A stretch of DNA of 7,392 nt from NCBI GenBank assembly GCA_036477795.1, contig JAZGDL010000389.1, positions 1-7,392 on the forward strand, in the 5' to 3' direction. This document shows positions 1 through 5,692 of the stretch, in pieces. The first letter of the stretch is position 1, and every line of letters begins with the position of its first letter. Under the pieces are notes generated by a model. That model was given only the letters and a program-made list of their open reading frames with translations, made no database searches and was not told the origin of the DNA. Made by a program: the position numbers and the translations under genes. This DNA comes from JAZGDL01 sp036477795 (GTDB lineage Bacteria; Planctomycetota; Phycisphaerae; UBA1845).

Positions 1-100
1 GGATGCGGCGCCGGTCCGACGACAGCAGCCAGGAACACAACACGACCCCCGCCCCTCCCCGACCCGCACGTGCAACCGGCATGCCAGCTTGTTCCCCACT

Positions 101-163
101 GTAGCGCCACCCCTGGTGGGTGGCGCCCCCCGCTCCTGCGCCACCCACACGGGGTGGCGCTAC
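101..163. repeat. Inverted dimer of a GTAG-headed hairpin repeat
   Basis: The two ends are perfect 13-base inverted copies (GTAGCGCCACCCC at 101-113 and GGGGTGGCGCTAC at 151-163). Each half also folds by itself: GCGCCACCC at 104-112 pairs with 118-126, and the same arm at 138-146 pairs with 152-160, each with a 5-base loop. The element can therefore form either one long nested stem or two side-by-side hairpins. Each half, read inward, starts with GTAG followed directly by the hairpin, a layout known from REP sequences of enterobacteria. No gene overlaps it. It lies about 200 bases beyond the tdk stop codon. Assignment to a REP/BIME-type repeat is inference; the palindromes are read directly. 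Confidence 0.8.
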
Positions 164-167
164 ATTG

Positions 168-195
168 CTCCGGTGGGCAGGAAGACGGTGTAAAG
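168..195. repeat. Imperfect direct copy of the tdk 3' end
   Basis: Bases 168-195 match 374-401, the last codons of tdk, at 25 of 28 positions, and the match resumes with TGATC after a two-base indel. On the minus strand the copy spells FTPSSCPPE-like codons against FTPLSCPPE in tdk. The stretch between the two copies contains the palindromic element at 246-302. It looks like a remnant of a local duplication, or a degraded second tdk end; it is too short to be a gene. Confidence 0.6.
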
Positions 196-245
196 AGCTG
201 ATCCGAGCCCCAAGCGCAAGCGCGGGGTATGTGCCAGAACCCCTT

Positions 246-302
246 CCTGTGGGACAGGTTTTCCAACCTGTCATTGACCGGCTGGAAAGCCGGTCCCACA
301 GG
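246..302. repeat. Cloverleaf palindromic repeat, copy 1
   Basis: A 10-base outer inverted repeat (CCTGTGGGAC at 246-255, GTCCCACAGG at 293-302) encloses two hairpins. GACAGGTT (253-260) pairs with AACCTGTC (265-272) around loop TTCC. GACCGGCT (276-283) pairs with AGCCGGTC (288-295) around loop GGAA. A second copy of the same element lies at 7057-7110, inside the hemH-hemA reading frame. The core (248-300) is 53 bases, one shorter than the other copy. The two copies differ by one paired change in the first hairpin stem (T-A here, C-G there) and a single-base indel between the hairpins. Confidence 0.9.
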
Positions 303-309
303 AGGAGGA

Positions 310-331
310 GACCGAGAAAGGATTCTCGGTC
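310..331 (-). terminator. Strong hairpin downstream of tdk, possible terminator
   Basis: GACCGAGAA (310-318) and TTCTCGGTC (323-331) form a perfect 9-base-pair stem with a 4-base loop, 33 bases after the tdk stop codon on the minus strand. On that strand it is followed by a C/T-rich run (TCCTCCTCC) and not a proper T tract, so a classical intrinsic terminator is not demonstrated. It could equally be an RNA 3'-end stabiliser or another short repeat. Confidence 0.4.
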
Positions 332-364
332 CAGCGTCTACGAAATCGCAAGTACCAGACATAT

Positions 365-937
365 CTATCGTGTCTCCGGAGGGCAGGAAAGCGGTGTAAA
401 GTGATCGGCGCAGCGCGGTTCGTAATCCCCGATGCCCCCAGCCATGTGCAATGCATCCATCTCCGTCATGCGCTGCGTGAACGGCGACGGCTTACCGCAA
501 ACGCGGCACGGGGTCTGCTTGAGGACCACGCGATCAGCCATTTCAACAAGTTGCGGCATGGGATCGAAGGGCCGGCCCCATGCGTCGAAGGTGATGCCGG
601 TGACCACCACCGAAATGGACCGATCGAGCAACTCCTGCACCACGCCCATCAGCGCCGTTTTGAAGAAGTGGCCCTCGTCGACACCCACCCAGTCGCACCC
701 ATCGCATTGATCGAGAATAGCCTCAGCGTTTTTTATCCGGATAGCGTCGAATCGGTCCTGAGCATGGGTCACCAGATGGGTTGGGTCGTATCGATCATCG
801 ATGTAGTGTTTGAAGGCCTTGACCCGTTGACCCCCACTCTCAGCCTGGCGCAGACAGGCGATCAGATGCTCGGTTTTCCCACCGAACATCGAACCGTGGA
901 CGACTTCGAGATAGCCCTTGCTTCGGTTCGCTGACAC
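365..937 (-). CDS. tdk: Thymidine kinase (type II, TK1-like)
   Basis: Phosphorylates thymidine (and deoxyuridine) with ATP to give dTMP, in cytosolic pyrimidine salvage. From the GTG at 937 the protein is 190 residues, normal for the family. The P-loop is GSMFGGKT (15-22). The Walker B/catalytic stretch is DEGHFF (87-92), with E88 as the expected base. The lasso region carries FTQR (153-156). The structural zinc site is complete: C144 and C147 (CRVC), C176 and H179 (CADH). The usual DEGQFF reads DEGHFF, and the strand after it is GITFDAWGRPF where GLDxDFRGxPF is common, so it is somewhat divergent but intact. GTG is preferred to an upstream ATG at 1057 because GGGAG (948-952) lies 10 bases before it and the extra 40 codons run through an inverted repeat (992-1070). 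It is the last gene of the minus-strand series, about 690 bases after hemG, so it probably has its own promoter, which I could not identify. Confidence 0.93.
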   Translation of the reverse strand: MSANRSKGYLEVVHGSMFGGKTEHLIACLRQAESGGQRVKAFKHYIDDRYDPTHLVTHAQDRFDAIRIKNAEAILDQCDGCDWVGVDEGHFFKTALMGVVQELLDRSISVVVTGITFDAWGRPFDPMPQLVEMADRVVLKQTPCRVCGKPSPFTQRMTEMDALHMAGGIGDYEPRCADHFTPLSCPPETR

Positions 938-991
938 GCCACAGTTTCTCCCGGATCTCCTGCATCTGCCAACCCGCGCCGGGGTAGTTAT

Positions 992-1070
992 CCGAACCCC
1001 GACCGTCAGGGAGGGGCCTACCATGACCACCCGCACCAAGTTGGGCCGCTCCCTCACGGTCGCGGTTCTG
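992..1070. repeat. 27-base imperfect inverted repeat upstream of tdk
   Basis: The left arm (992-1018) and the reverse complement of the right arm (1044-1070) agree at 23 of 27 positions. The inner 18 bases (1001-1018 against 1044-1061) agree at 16 of 18. The loop is 25 bases. Its right half contains the in-frame ATG that would give tdk a 40-residue N-terminal extension, which argues against that start. It could be an mRNA leader hairpin of tdk or a mobile palindromic repeat like the others in the window. Confidence 0.8.
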
Positions 1071-1073
1071 TAC

Positions 1074-1160
1074 GGTTCAAGGTTGAAGGTTAAATGTTGG
1101 AACGCCCCGCTCTCAACCTTTGACCTTCAACTTTCAACCTTCAACCTTGAACTTTGTACC
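1074..1160. repeat. Heptanucleotide tandem repeats in inverted arrangement
   Basis: The left arm holds three degenerate heptads, GGTTCAA, GGTTGAA and GGTTAAA (1074-1094). The right arm holds seven degenerate heptads of the complementary type, such as TTCAACC, in exact 7-base register (1112-1160). A perfect 17-base inverted repeat links them (1075-1091 with 1136-1152), so the array can fold into one long hairpin. Seven-base spacing and low complexity suggest slippage-prone expansion. No coding role is apparent. Confidence 0.85.
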
Positions 1161-1229
1161 CTACTCCGGAACGACTCCGGAAGCAAAAGCGCGTTCTCGG
1201 GGCCGTTTCGGCGTATGGGAACGTGTCAG

Positions 1230-1250
1230 GTAGGACGGGCTGTGCCCGGC
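1230..1250. repeat. Degenerate GTAG-headed hairpin unit
   Basis: GTAG (1230-1233) is followed directly by GACGGGC-TGT-GCCCGGC, a 7-base stem with one mismatch and a three-base loop. It has the same plan as the units at 101-163 and 4144-4240 but a different stem sequence. It is a single unit, and the mismatch suggests decay. Confidence 0.5.
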
Positions 1251-1301
1251 GCGACAAGAGGACTACCGTACCGTCAACTTCGATATTGCGGGTTTGGGGT
1301 C

Positions 1302-1381
1302 TGGGTGCCACTGGCAGCTTGCTGCCAGTGCGTACGAAGACTCGCCACTGCACGGGCGGGCAAGTAAGCCCGTAGCACCCA
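1302..1381. repeat. Cloverleaf palindromic repeat, third family
   Basis: The outer arms TGGGTGC (1302-1308) and GCACCCA (1375-1381) are perfect inverted copies. Inside are a 10-base-pair hairpin, CACTGGCAGC/GCTGCCAGTG (1309-1318 and 1321-1330, two-base loop), and a weaker one, ACGGGC/GCCCGT (1352-1357 and 1368-1373). Both halves read TGGGTGC followed by a hairpin starting (C/T)AC, so this is again an inverted dimer of one unit, with the second unit more diverged. Confidence 0.75.
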
Positions 1382-1603
1382 TGCCCAACTTGCTCGTTTG
1401 AGATTGACACGACACTTGTGGCGCGTCAACGCTCGGATTGTGCGTTGGAGTATGGGGTAAGGGAGGGGAGATTACGCATCCGGCGTCTGCCAAACGACAG
1501 AGTCACTGCCGGCGCGAGTTCGGCGTAGTCAAGGGTCTCGGAAGGGGGACTTGGAAGCGGTTGTATCGTCGCCGAAGTACGTTGACAGTTGACGGCGTTG
1601 CGT

Positions 1604-1623
1604 GGCACCGCTAGCGCGGTGTC
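1604..1623 (-). terminator. Hairpin directly after the hemG stop, possible terminator
   Basis: On the minus strand the hemG stop TAA (1627-1625) is followed one base later by GACACCGC-GCTA-GCGGTGCC, an 8-pair stem (one G-T pair) with a four-base loop. No T-rich run follows, so intrinsic termination is unproven. Its position immediately after the last heme gene would suit a transcript end. Confidence 0.35.
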
Positions 1624-1624
1624 G

Positions 1625-3019
1625 TTAACCATGAATGACAGTCTCGGCCACTTTCTTCCCGACACGCACACAATCGTTGACCGAGACACCTTCGATGTAG
1701 TTCCCGGCCAGGTGCAGACCGGGGACGGCGGCGACGGCGGTCTTAAGGCGCTCGATTCTTTGGCGATGCCCGAAATGGTACTGCGGGATCGCCGCGGGGT
1801 AGGGGCATACGTCGATCAGGGTCGGCTCTCCGGTAATGCCCAGCAGATCGCGCAGGGCGCGCCGGGTGGTCTCGACCAGTTCATCGGCGCTTCGCGAGAT
1901 CACGTCCGGCGTGCGGATGCCCCCCATGAAGACGCGAATCAGGCGATGGCCTTGCTTGCCGTGATGCGGGAAGGCGCTGTCGGCCCACAACACTCCCATC
2001 AGCGGGAACTCGGTTTCGTTGTGCGGCACCAAAAAGCCGAATCCCTGCATGGGGTGGCCAACGTCCCGGACGCGAAAGGCCAGGTTCAACACGGTCAGCG
2101 AGGCACTCTCAATGCCGTTCATGATGTCCGCCGCCTCGGGAACGAGCGGCGCCAGCAATTGGCCGGCGGCTGCCACCGGTAGCGCCACTACCAAACGGTT
2201 GCAGCGGAAGGCGTGCTTGTTCCCATCGCCGTTACGGCAGGAAAGCGTGAAGCCGTCCGGCCCGTGCTCGACGCTCTGCACGCGACAGTCGGTGTGAAGA
2301 TTGTCGCCCAGCGTTTTGCCGATGGCTTCAGTGATGGCCCCCAGACCGCGGTCGATGCTGACCAGCCCCCGCCAGCGACGACGTCGTTTCTCACCCTTGT
2401 TGCCGGGGAGCATCTTCTGCAACGCTCGGGACAGACCGTAGGCGACCGGGCTTCGGGCGTGGCCATCGAAGCGGGCGATGGAGGGATAGCAGGCGTTGAG
2501 GCTGAGTTTGCGAATGTCGCCGGCGATGATGCCGGAGATAACTGCACTGACCATCGTGTCCGACACTTCACGGCCCAGACGACGAACGGCGAAATCTTCG
2601 ATGGACCATTCCGGCGAGCTCGGCCGCCGACTGGCCAGCAAGCCCAGGATCATCCGGCACTTAGCCCCCAAGCTCAGCAACGGCGAAAAGAGCAGCGACG
2701 CCGGATTGGTGGGAACGGCCATCAGGCGTTTCTTGCGATAGATGAAGCGGGCCCGCGCTTCTCGACTGGCAGTGACCACGGTCAGCTTATCAGAAAGGTC
2801 GCCCAGCAGTTCTTCAAAAGCGGGGTCGCGGACGATGACGTTGAACGGTCCCTTTTCGAGCAGAAAACCGTCGCGGTGTTCGGTGCGCATGCAGCCGCCC
2901 ACCTGGTCGTTGGCTTCGAGCAGGGCGACGTTGATGCCGGCTTTTTTCAGATGCCACGCAACGGTCAGGCCGCTGATCCCGCCGCCGGCCACGATTACGT
3001 CTTTGGCGGATGCGTCCAT
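1625..3019 (-). CDS. hemG: Protoporphyrinogen oxidase, HemY-type flavoprotein
   Basis: FAD-dependent, oxygen-dependent oxidase (464 residues, normal for the family; also named hemY) that takes six electrons from protoporphyrinogen IX to give protoporphyrin IX. The N-terminus is a Rossmann dinucleotide site: VIVAGGGISGL (8-18), then the ribose-binding acidic residue in LLEAND (E35) and GGCMRTE (41-47). EKGPFN (55-60) is the usual EKGPxx strand. The C-terminal FAD motif is LAGNYIEGVSVNDCV (437-451). No signal peptide is evident, and family members are soluble or peripherally membrane-bound. The coproporphyrinogen-oxidising relative used with HemQ in Gram-positives cannot be excluded from one sequence, but hemN next door favours the protoporphyrin branch. 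It follows hemE by 49 bases and is probably co-transcribed; no good Shine-Dalgarno precedes the ATG. A 6-pair basic run (KRRRRWR near residue 212) is noteworthy but unexplained. Confidence 0.92.
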   Translation of the reverse strand: MDASAKDVIVAGGGISGLTVAWHLKKAGINVALLEANDQVGGCMRTEHRDGFLLEKGPFNVIVRDPAFEELLGDLSDKLTVVTASREARARFIYRKKRLMAVPTNPASLLFSPLLSLGAKCRMILGLLASRRPSSPEWSIEDFAVRRLGREVSDTMVSAVISGIIAGDIRKLSLNACYPSIARFDGHARSPVAYGLSRALQKMLPGNKGEKRRRRWRGLVSIDRGLGAITEAIGKTLGDNLHTDCRVQSVEHGPDGFTLSCRNGDGNKHAFRCNRLVVALPVAAAGQLLAPLVPEAADIMNGIESASLTVLNLAFRVRDVGHPMQGFGFLVPHNETEFPLMGVLWADSAFPHHGKQGHRLIRVFMGGIRTPDVISRSADELVETTRRALRDLLGITGEPTLIDVCPYPAAIPQYHFGHRQRIERLKTAVAAVPGLHLAGNYIEGVSVNDCVRVGKKVAETVIHG

Positions 3020-3036
3020 GATGTTCAGGGAATTCA

Positions 3037-3081
3037 GAATAGCGAATTGAAAGCACCATCGCCACTCGCTATTCGCTATTC
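3037..3081. repeat. Inverted repeat spanning the hemE-hemG junction
   Basis: GAATAGCGAAT (3037-3047) is the exact reverse complement of ATTCGCTATTC (3071-3081), and a shifted 9-base match, TCGCTATTC, lies at 3066-3074. On the minus strand this gives GAATAGCGAATAGCGA, and the hemE stop codon TAG (3071-3069) is part of it. The last residues of HemE (ANSE) are thus encoded by the repeat. It may be a processing or attenuating hairpin between hemE and hemG, or another inserted palindrome. Confidence 0.7.
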
Positions 3082-4127
3082 GCCATTGTGAACTCCGTTG
3101 TTGACCTGCACGTCTCGACGAATCGACAGGCGTTCTCGAACGGCGTCTCCTTCAGCAGTCCATGGCTGAGGTTTAGAATGTGGCCTTGGTGCGCACCTGC
3201 GCGGAGGCATTCTCGAACGGCATGGTCGATCTCGTCAAGCGTCCCGGAGACCAGCAGCCGGTTGTCCACGTTGCCCTGAAACGCCACCTTGTGTCCAAAC
3301 CGCCTCCGGGCATTGGCCAGGTCTACACAAGTGCCCACGCTGAGGACGTCCGCGCCGGAGGCAGCCATCATGTCCACCCACGGCTGTTCCTTGACGAACA
3401 GGACGGTTGGGACCCTCCCGGCGAGCTGCGCGAACACTTTGACGTGGTAGGGATGGGCGAACTCGCGATACTCCGCTTCCGATAGCAGGTCGCTCACCGA
3501 TTCAAACAACTGCACTGCATCGACGCCGGCTTCGATCTGCATCACCAGGTAAGCCGTCGTCATGTCGGCCAGGCGGTCCAGCAAACGATGGAACAACGCC
3601 GGGTTGGCCTGCATCAACTTTCGGGTGTGCGTCGGGGTCGTTCCGGGGCTTTGGCCCTCGATGAGGAAAAATGCCAGCGTCAGCGGCGCCCCGGCGAAGC
3701 CCAGCAACGGCAAATCGCCAGCCAGCGCGCTGCGGACCAGCCGCAGCGTATGGGCCACGAAGCCGAGTTCCGCGACGGGGTCGTAAACCCGCAGCGCGTC
3801 GATATCGCGATCGGTGCGCGGCGGAGATTCAAGAACCGGCCCGGGCCGAAAGACGAATTCCGCTCCCATGGGCGCCAGGGCTGTCAGAATGTCCTGATAG
3901 AAGATGATGGCGTCCACGCCCAGACGCTGGGGAAGCAGGGAGATTTCGGCGGCAAGATCCGGCGTGCGGAACATCTCTTCGAGGGTGAGCCCGCTGCCAT
4001 CACGCAGGGCGCGGTACTGAGGATCGAACCGGCCGGCTTGGCGCATCATCCACACCGGCGTTCGTTCGGTTTGCTGGCCCCGCATGGCCCGTAGCAACAG
4101 GTCGTTCTTGCACATCGGCTCCGTCAT
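3069..4127 (-). CDS. hemE: Uroporphyrinogen decarboxylase
   Basis: Cytosolic cofactor-free enzyme that removes the four acetate carboxyls of uroporphyrinogen III, giving coproporphyrinogen III. It is 352 residues, the usual size. The signature is WMMRQAGRFDPQYR (26-39), with substrate-binding R29 and R33. D79 in FYQDIL corresponds to the pyrrole-coordinating Asp (human D86). GFAGAPLTLAFFLIEG (143-158) is the second signature, in which the usual active-site Tyr (human Y164) is F154. S210 (LFES) and H322 (NLSHG) match human S219 and H339. Family-typical NLGHG reads NLSHG. The fold is therefore secure, with some unusual positions. The ATG at 4127 has a poor Shine-Dalgarno; ATG 4115 is preceded by CGGAG at very short spacing and would remove only four residues. 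It follows hemN by 140 bases filled with hairpin repeats, and its stop codon lies in an inverted repeat. Confidence 0.95.
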   Translation of the reverse strand: MTEPMCKNDLLLRAMRGQQTERTPVWMMRQAGRFDPQYRALRDGSGLTLEEMFRTPDLAAEISLLPQRLGVDAIIFYQDILTALAPMGAEFVFRPGPVLESPPRTDRDIDALRVYDPVAELGFVAHTLRLVRSALAGDLPLLGFAGAPLTLAFFLIEGQSPGTTPTHTRKLMQANPALFHRLLDRLADMTTAYLVMQIEAGVDAVQLFESVSDLLSEAEYREFAHPYHVKVFAQLAGRVPTVLFVKEQPWVDMMAASGADVLSVGTCVDLANARRRFGHKVAFQGNVDNRLLVSGTLDEIDHAVRECLRAGAHQGHILNLSHGLLKETPFENACRFVETCRSTTEFTMANSE

Positions 4128-4135
4128 TGCACTTA

Positions 4136-4244
4136 GCGTTCGCGGTCCGCATGGCGGACCCTACAGCGCAAAATAGGCGGAAAGTGTAGGGTCCGCCGTG
4201 CGGACCACCAATCTCGCGTTCGTGGTCCGCAAGGCGGACCCTAC
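4136..4244. repeat. Three GTAG-headed hairpin units between hemN and hemE
   Basis: Three copies of a 7-pair, 3-base-loop hairpin, GGTCCGC-NNN-GCGGACC, lie at 4144-4160, 4190-4206 and 4224-4240. Read in the orientation that begins GTAG+G, their directions are minus, plus, minus. Units 1 and 2 with TGTAG (4144-4165 and 4185-4206) are inverted copies agreeing at 21 of 22 bases. Units 1 and 3 form a 29-base direct repeat (4136-4164 and 4216-4244) with two mismatches. The stems are invariant, and all three units differ in the middle loop base. The alternating orientation resembles BIME clusters of REP sequences. The array fills the gap and could act as an mRNA stabiliser or attenuator between hemN and hemE. 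Confidence 0.9.
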
Positions 4245-4267
4245 GCGTCTCACGCGCCCGGCAACTG

Positions 4268-5692
4268 TTACGCGTTGGCTGAGAAGCAGCGCCGGTCACC
4301 CACGCGGTAGGCGTCCGGCTCCAGGTAGGCGTCGAACACGCCGGCTACGTTGCGCATCAGCACCCGCCCCAGCGGGAGCGTCACCAGGACACCCCCGTCG
4401 CCGGTGACGATGACCAGCCCTTCATCCTGCAGCTCCTTCATGATCTCCATCTCACGGCTGAAGTAGTCGGCGAACACGACGTCGAATTCTTCCTCGATGC
4501 CGGCCGTTTGGATTTCGGCGGTGCAGTAGAGTTGGCTGATGACCGCCTGCCGGACGCGGTCGTCGAAGGTGAGGCGCTTGCCGCGGCGGATGGGCGAACC
4601 GCCCTCCTCCATACAGGCGATGTACTCGTCGGTGTCATGGACGTTCTGCCCAAAGCCGATGCCCGCCAGGTGGCTGATCGACGAGGCACCGAGTCCGATC
4701 AGGTCCAGTCCTCCGCCGGTGGTCATGCCCTGGAAGTTGCGCTGCAGCCTCCCTTCGCGCATGGCCACCGCCAGAGGCTCATCGGGCTTGGCGAAGTGGT
4801 CCAGACCGATGAACATGTAGCCGCCGGATCGGAACATCCGCAGCCCGGTCAGGAACATCTCCAGCTTGGTCTCGCTGTCGGGCAGTTTGGTGTAGTCCAT
4901 TCCGCGCTGGGTGGCGATCTTTTCGGGGATCTGGGCGTAGTGGTAGAACGCGATACGGTCGGGGGAGAGCTCGATGGTTTTCTCGATGGTATCGCGCAGG
5001 GTGTCGGGCGTCTGATAGGGCAGCCCGTAGATCAAGTCGAAATTGACGCTGTCAAAGCCAAGCTTTCGACAGGCCTCGACGGTGTTTTCAACCATCTCGA
5101 ACGGCTGAACCCGGTGCACGTGCTCTTGCACTTGGGCATCGAAATCCTGCACGCCGAGAGAGACGCGATTGAATCCCATACGCCGCAGCGCTTCCAGGAT
5201 GGGAACCGTGGTGACGCGGGGATCGATCTCGATGGCGATCTCCGCGTCCGGAAGAATCTGGAAGACCTCCTCAATTGCGCCGTGCAATCGTTCGAACTGT
5301 TCGATGGGCAGATAGGTCGGCGTACCACCGCCCCAATGGATTTGCCGTACATGGTTACGGTCGCCCACCCTCTCGCCCAGCCGCCGGATTTCCGTTTCGA
5401 CGGCGGCGACGTATCTGCTGGTGCGGTCCGTAGCCCCAGGAGCGGTCTTCTTTTGAATCACCCGGGTGCAGGCACAAAACCGGCAGAGCCTCTCGCAGAA
5501 AGGCACATGCAGGTACAAGGACAAGTCGTTGCACCCGGCCCCCTGACGACTCTCCCGCAGCATGGCCTGCGCATCCGCAGCCTCCAGATCGTGCCAGCCG
5601 GTGGGCATGGGGTATGACACGTGCCGCGGCAGCGACAGTCCCACATACCGACGGAACACCGACAGATCGATTTCTTCGATGGTGGCAAGCAT
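4268..5692 (-). CDS. hemN: Oxygen-independent coproporphyrinogen III oxidase (radical SAM)
   Basis: Uses S-adenosylmethionine and a [4Fe-4S] cluster for anaerobic oxidative decarboxylation of coproporphyrinogen III to protoporphyrinogen IX. It is 474 residues, close to typical HemN (about 455-460). It is true HemN and not the heme chaperone HemW: the N-terminal substrate strap is LPRHVSYP (21-28, cf. PRYTSYP), and the cluster motif is CERLCRFCAC (C66, C70, C73 binding the cluster, C75 the HemN-specific fourth Cys). SAM-site stretches are GGGTPT (121-126), EIDPR (155-159) and SLGVQDF. Later HemN hallmarks are NFDLIYGLPYQT, FIGLDHFA, RNFQGMTT and LGASSIS, followed by the C-terminal domain. Its ATG shares one base with the stop of the upstream frame (TGATG), suggesting translational coupling to hemA. 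A weak AGGG lies 7 bases before the start. It coordinates with hemE (its substrate source) and hemG (its product acceptor). Confidence 0.95.
   Translation of the reverse strand: MLATIEEIDLSVFRRYVGLSLPRHVSYPMPTGWHDLEAADAQAMLRESRQGAGCNDLSLYLHVPFCERLCRFCACTRVIQKKTAPGATDRTSRYVAAVETEIRRLGERVGDRNHVRQIHWGGGTPTYLPIEQFERLHGAIEEVFQILPDAEIAIEIDPRVTTVPILEALRRMGFNRVSLGVQDFDAQVQEHVHRVQPFEMVENTVEACRKLGFDSVNFDLIYGLPYQTPDTLRDTIEKTIELSPDRIAFYHYAQIPEKIATQRGMDYTKLPDSETKLEMFLTGLRMFRSGGYMFIGLDHFAKPDEPLAVAMREGRLQRNFQGMTTGGGLDLIGLGASSISHLAGIGFGQNVHDTDEYIACMEEGGSPIRRGKRLTFDDRVRQAVISQLYCTAEIQTAGIEEEFDVVFADYFSREMEIMKELQDEGLVIVTGDGGVLVTLPLGRVLMRNVAGVFDAYLEPDAYRVGDRRCFSANA

Larger units (their letters stand above)
938..1624. 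other. Repeat-rich intergenic region without a recognisable gene
   Basis: Between hemG and tdk there are about 690 bases in which several frames stay open, but none gives a protein I recognise or a credible ribosome binding site. The region is dominated by inverted repeats, described separately (992-1070, 1074-1160, 1230-1250, 1302-1381, 1604-1623). The remainder, roughly 1382-1600, shows only weak short symmetries such as TTGAC/GTCAA around 1404-1430. A promoter for tdk is expected here, but no convincing -35/-10 pair stands out on the minus strand. No tRNA or other RNA gene was seen. Confidence 0.7.

Noticed and set aside
246..302. tRNA-like cloverleaf
   Set aside because: It has only two short arms with 4-base loops, no anticodon arm or T-loop sequence, and is a palindromic repeat present twice.
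938..1057. 40-residue N-terminal extension of thymidine kinase from ATG 1057
   Set aside because: The extension runs through an inverted repeat, has no resemblance to the family and would place the P-loop about 55 residues in. The GTG at 937 has GGGAG upstream and gives the normal length.
1074..1160. CRISPR-like array
   Set aside because: Units are only 7 bases, contiguous and without spacers; this is a simple tandem repeat.
918..1493. Several small open frames on both strands between tdk and hemG
   Set aside because: They cross heptad arrays and palindromes, overlap one another, lack convincing ribosome binding sites and resemble no family I know.
2213..3091. Long plus-strand open frame opposite hemG
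   Set aside because: It is the complement of a well-supported hemG sequence in a GC-rich region; the translation has no recognisable motif. The same applies to the plus-strand frames at 4508-5617, 6145-6996 and 401-934.
4128..4267. Riboswitch or intrinsic terminator between hemN and hemE
   Set aside because: The hairpins are near-identical repeated units without a T tract, and match no riboswitch core I recognise; a repeat array explains them better.
4268..5692. HemW (heme chaperone) instead of HemN
   Set aside because: The CxxxCxxCxC motif with the extra Cys, the N-terminal PRxxSYP strap and FIGLDHFA/RNFQGMTT are HemN hallmarks.
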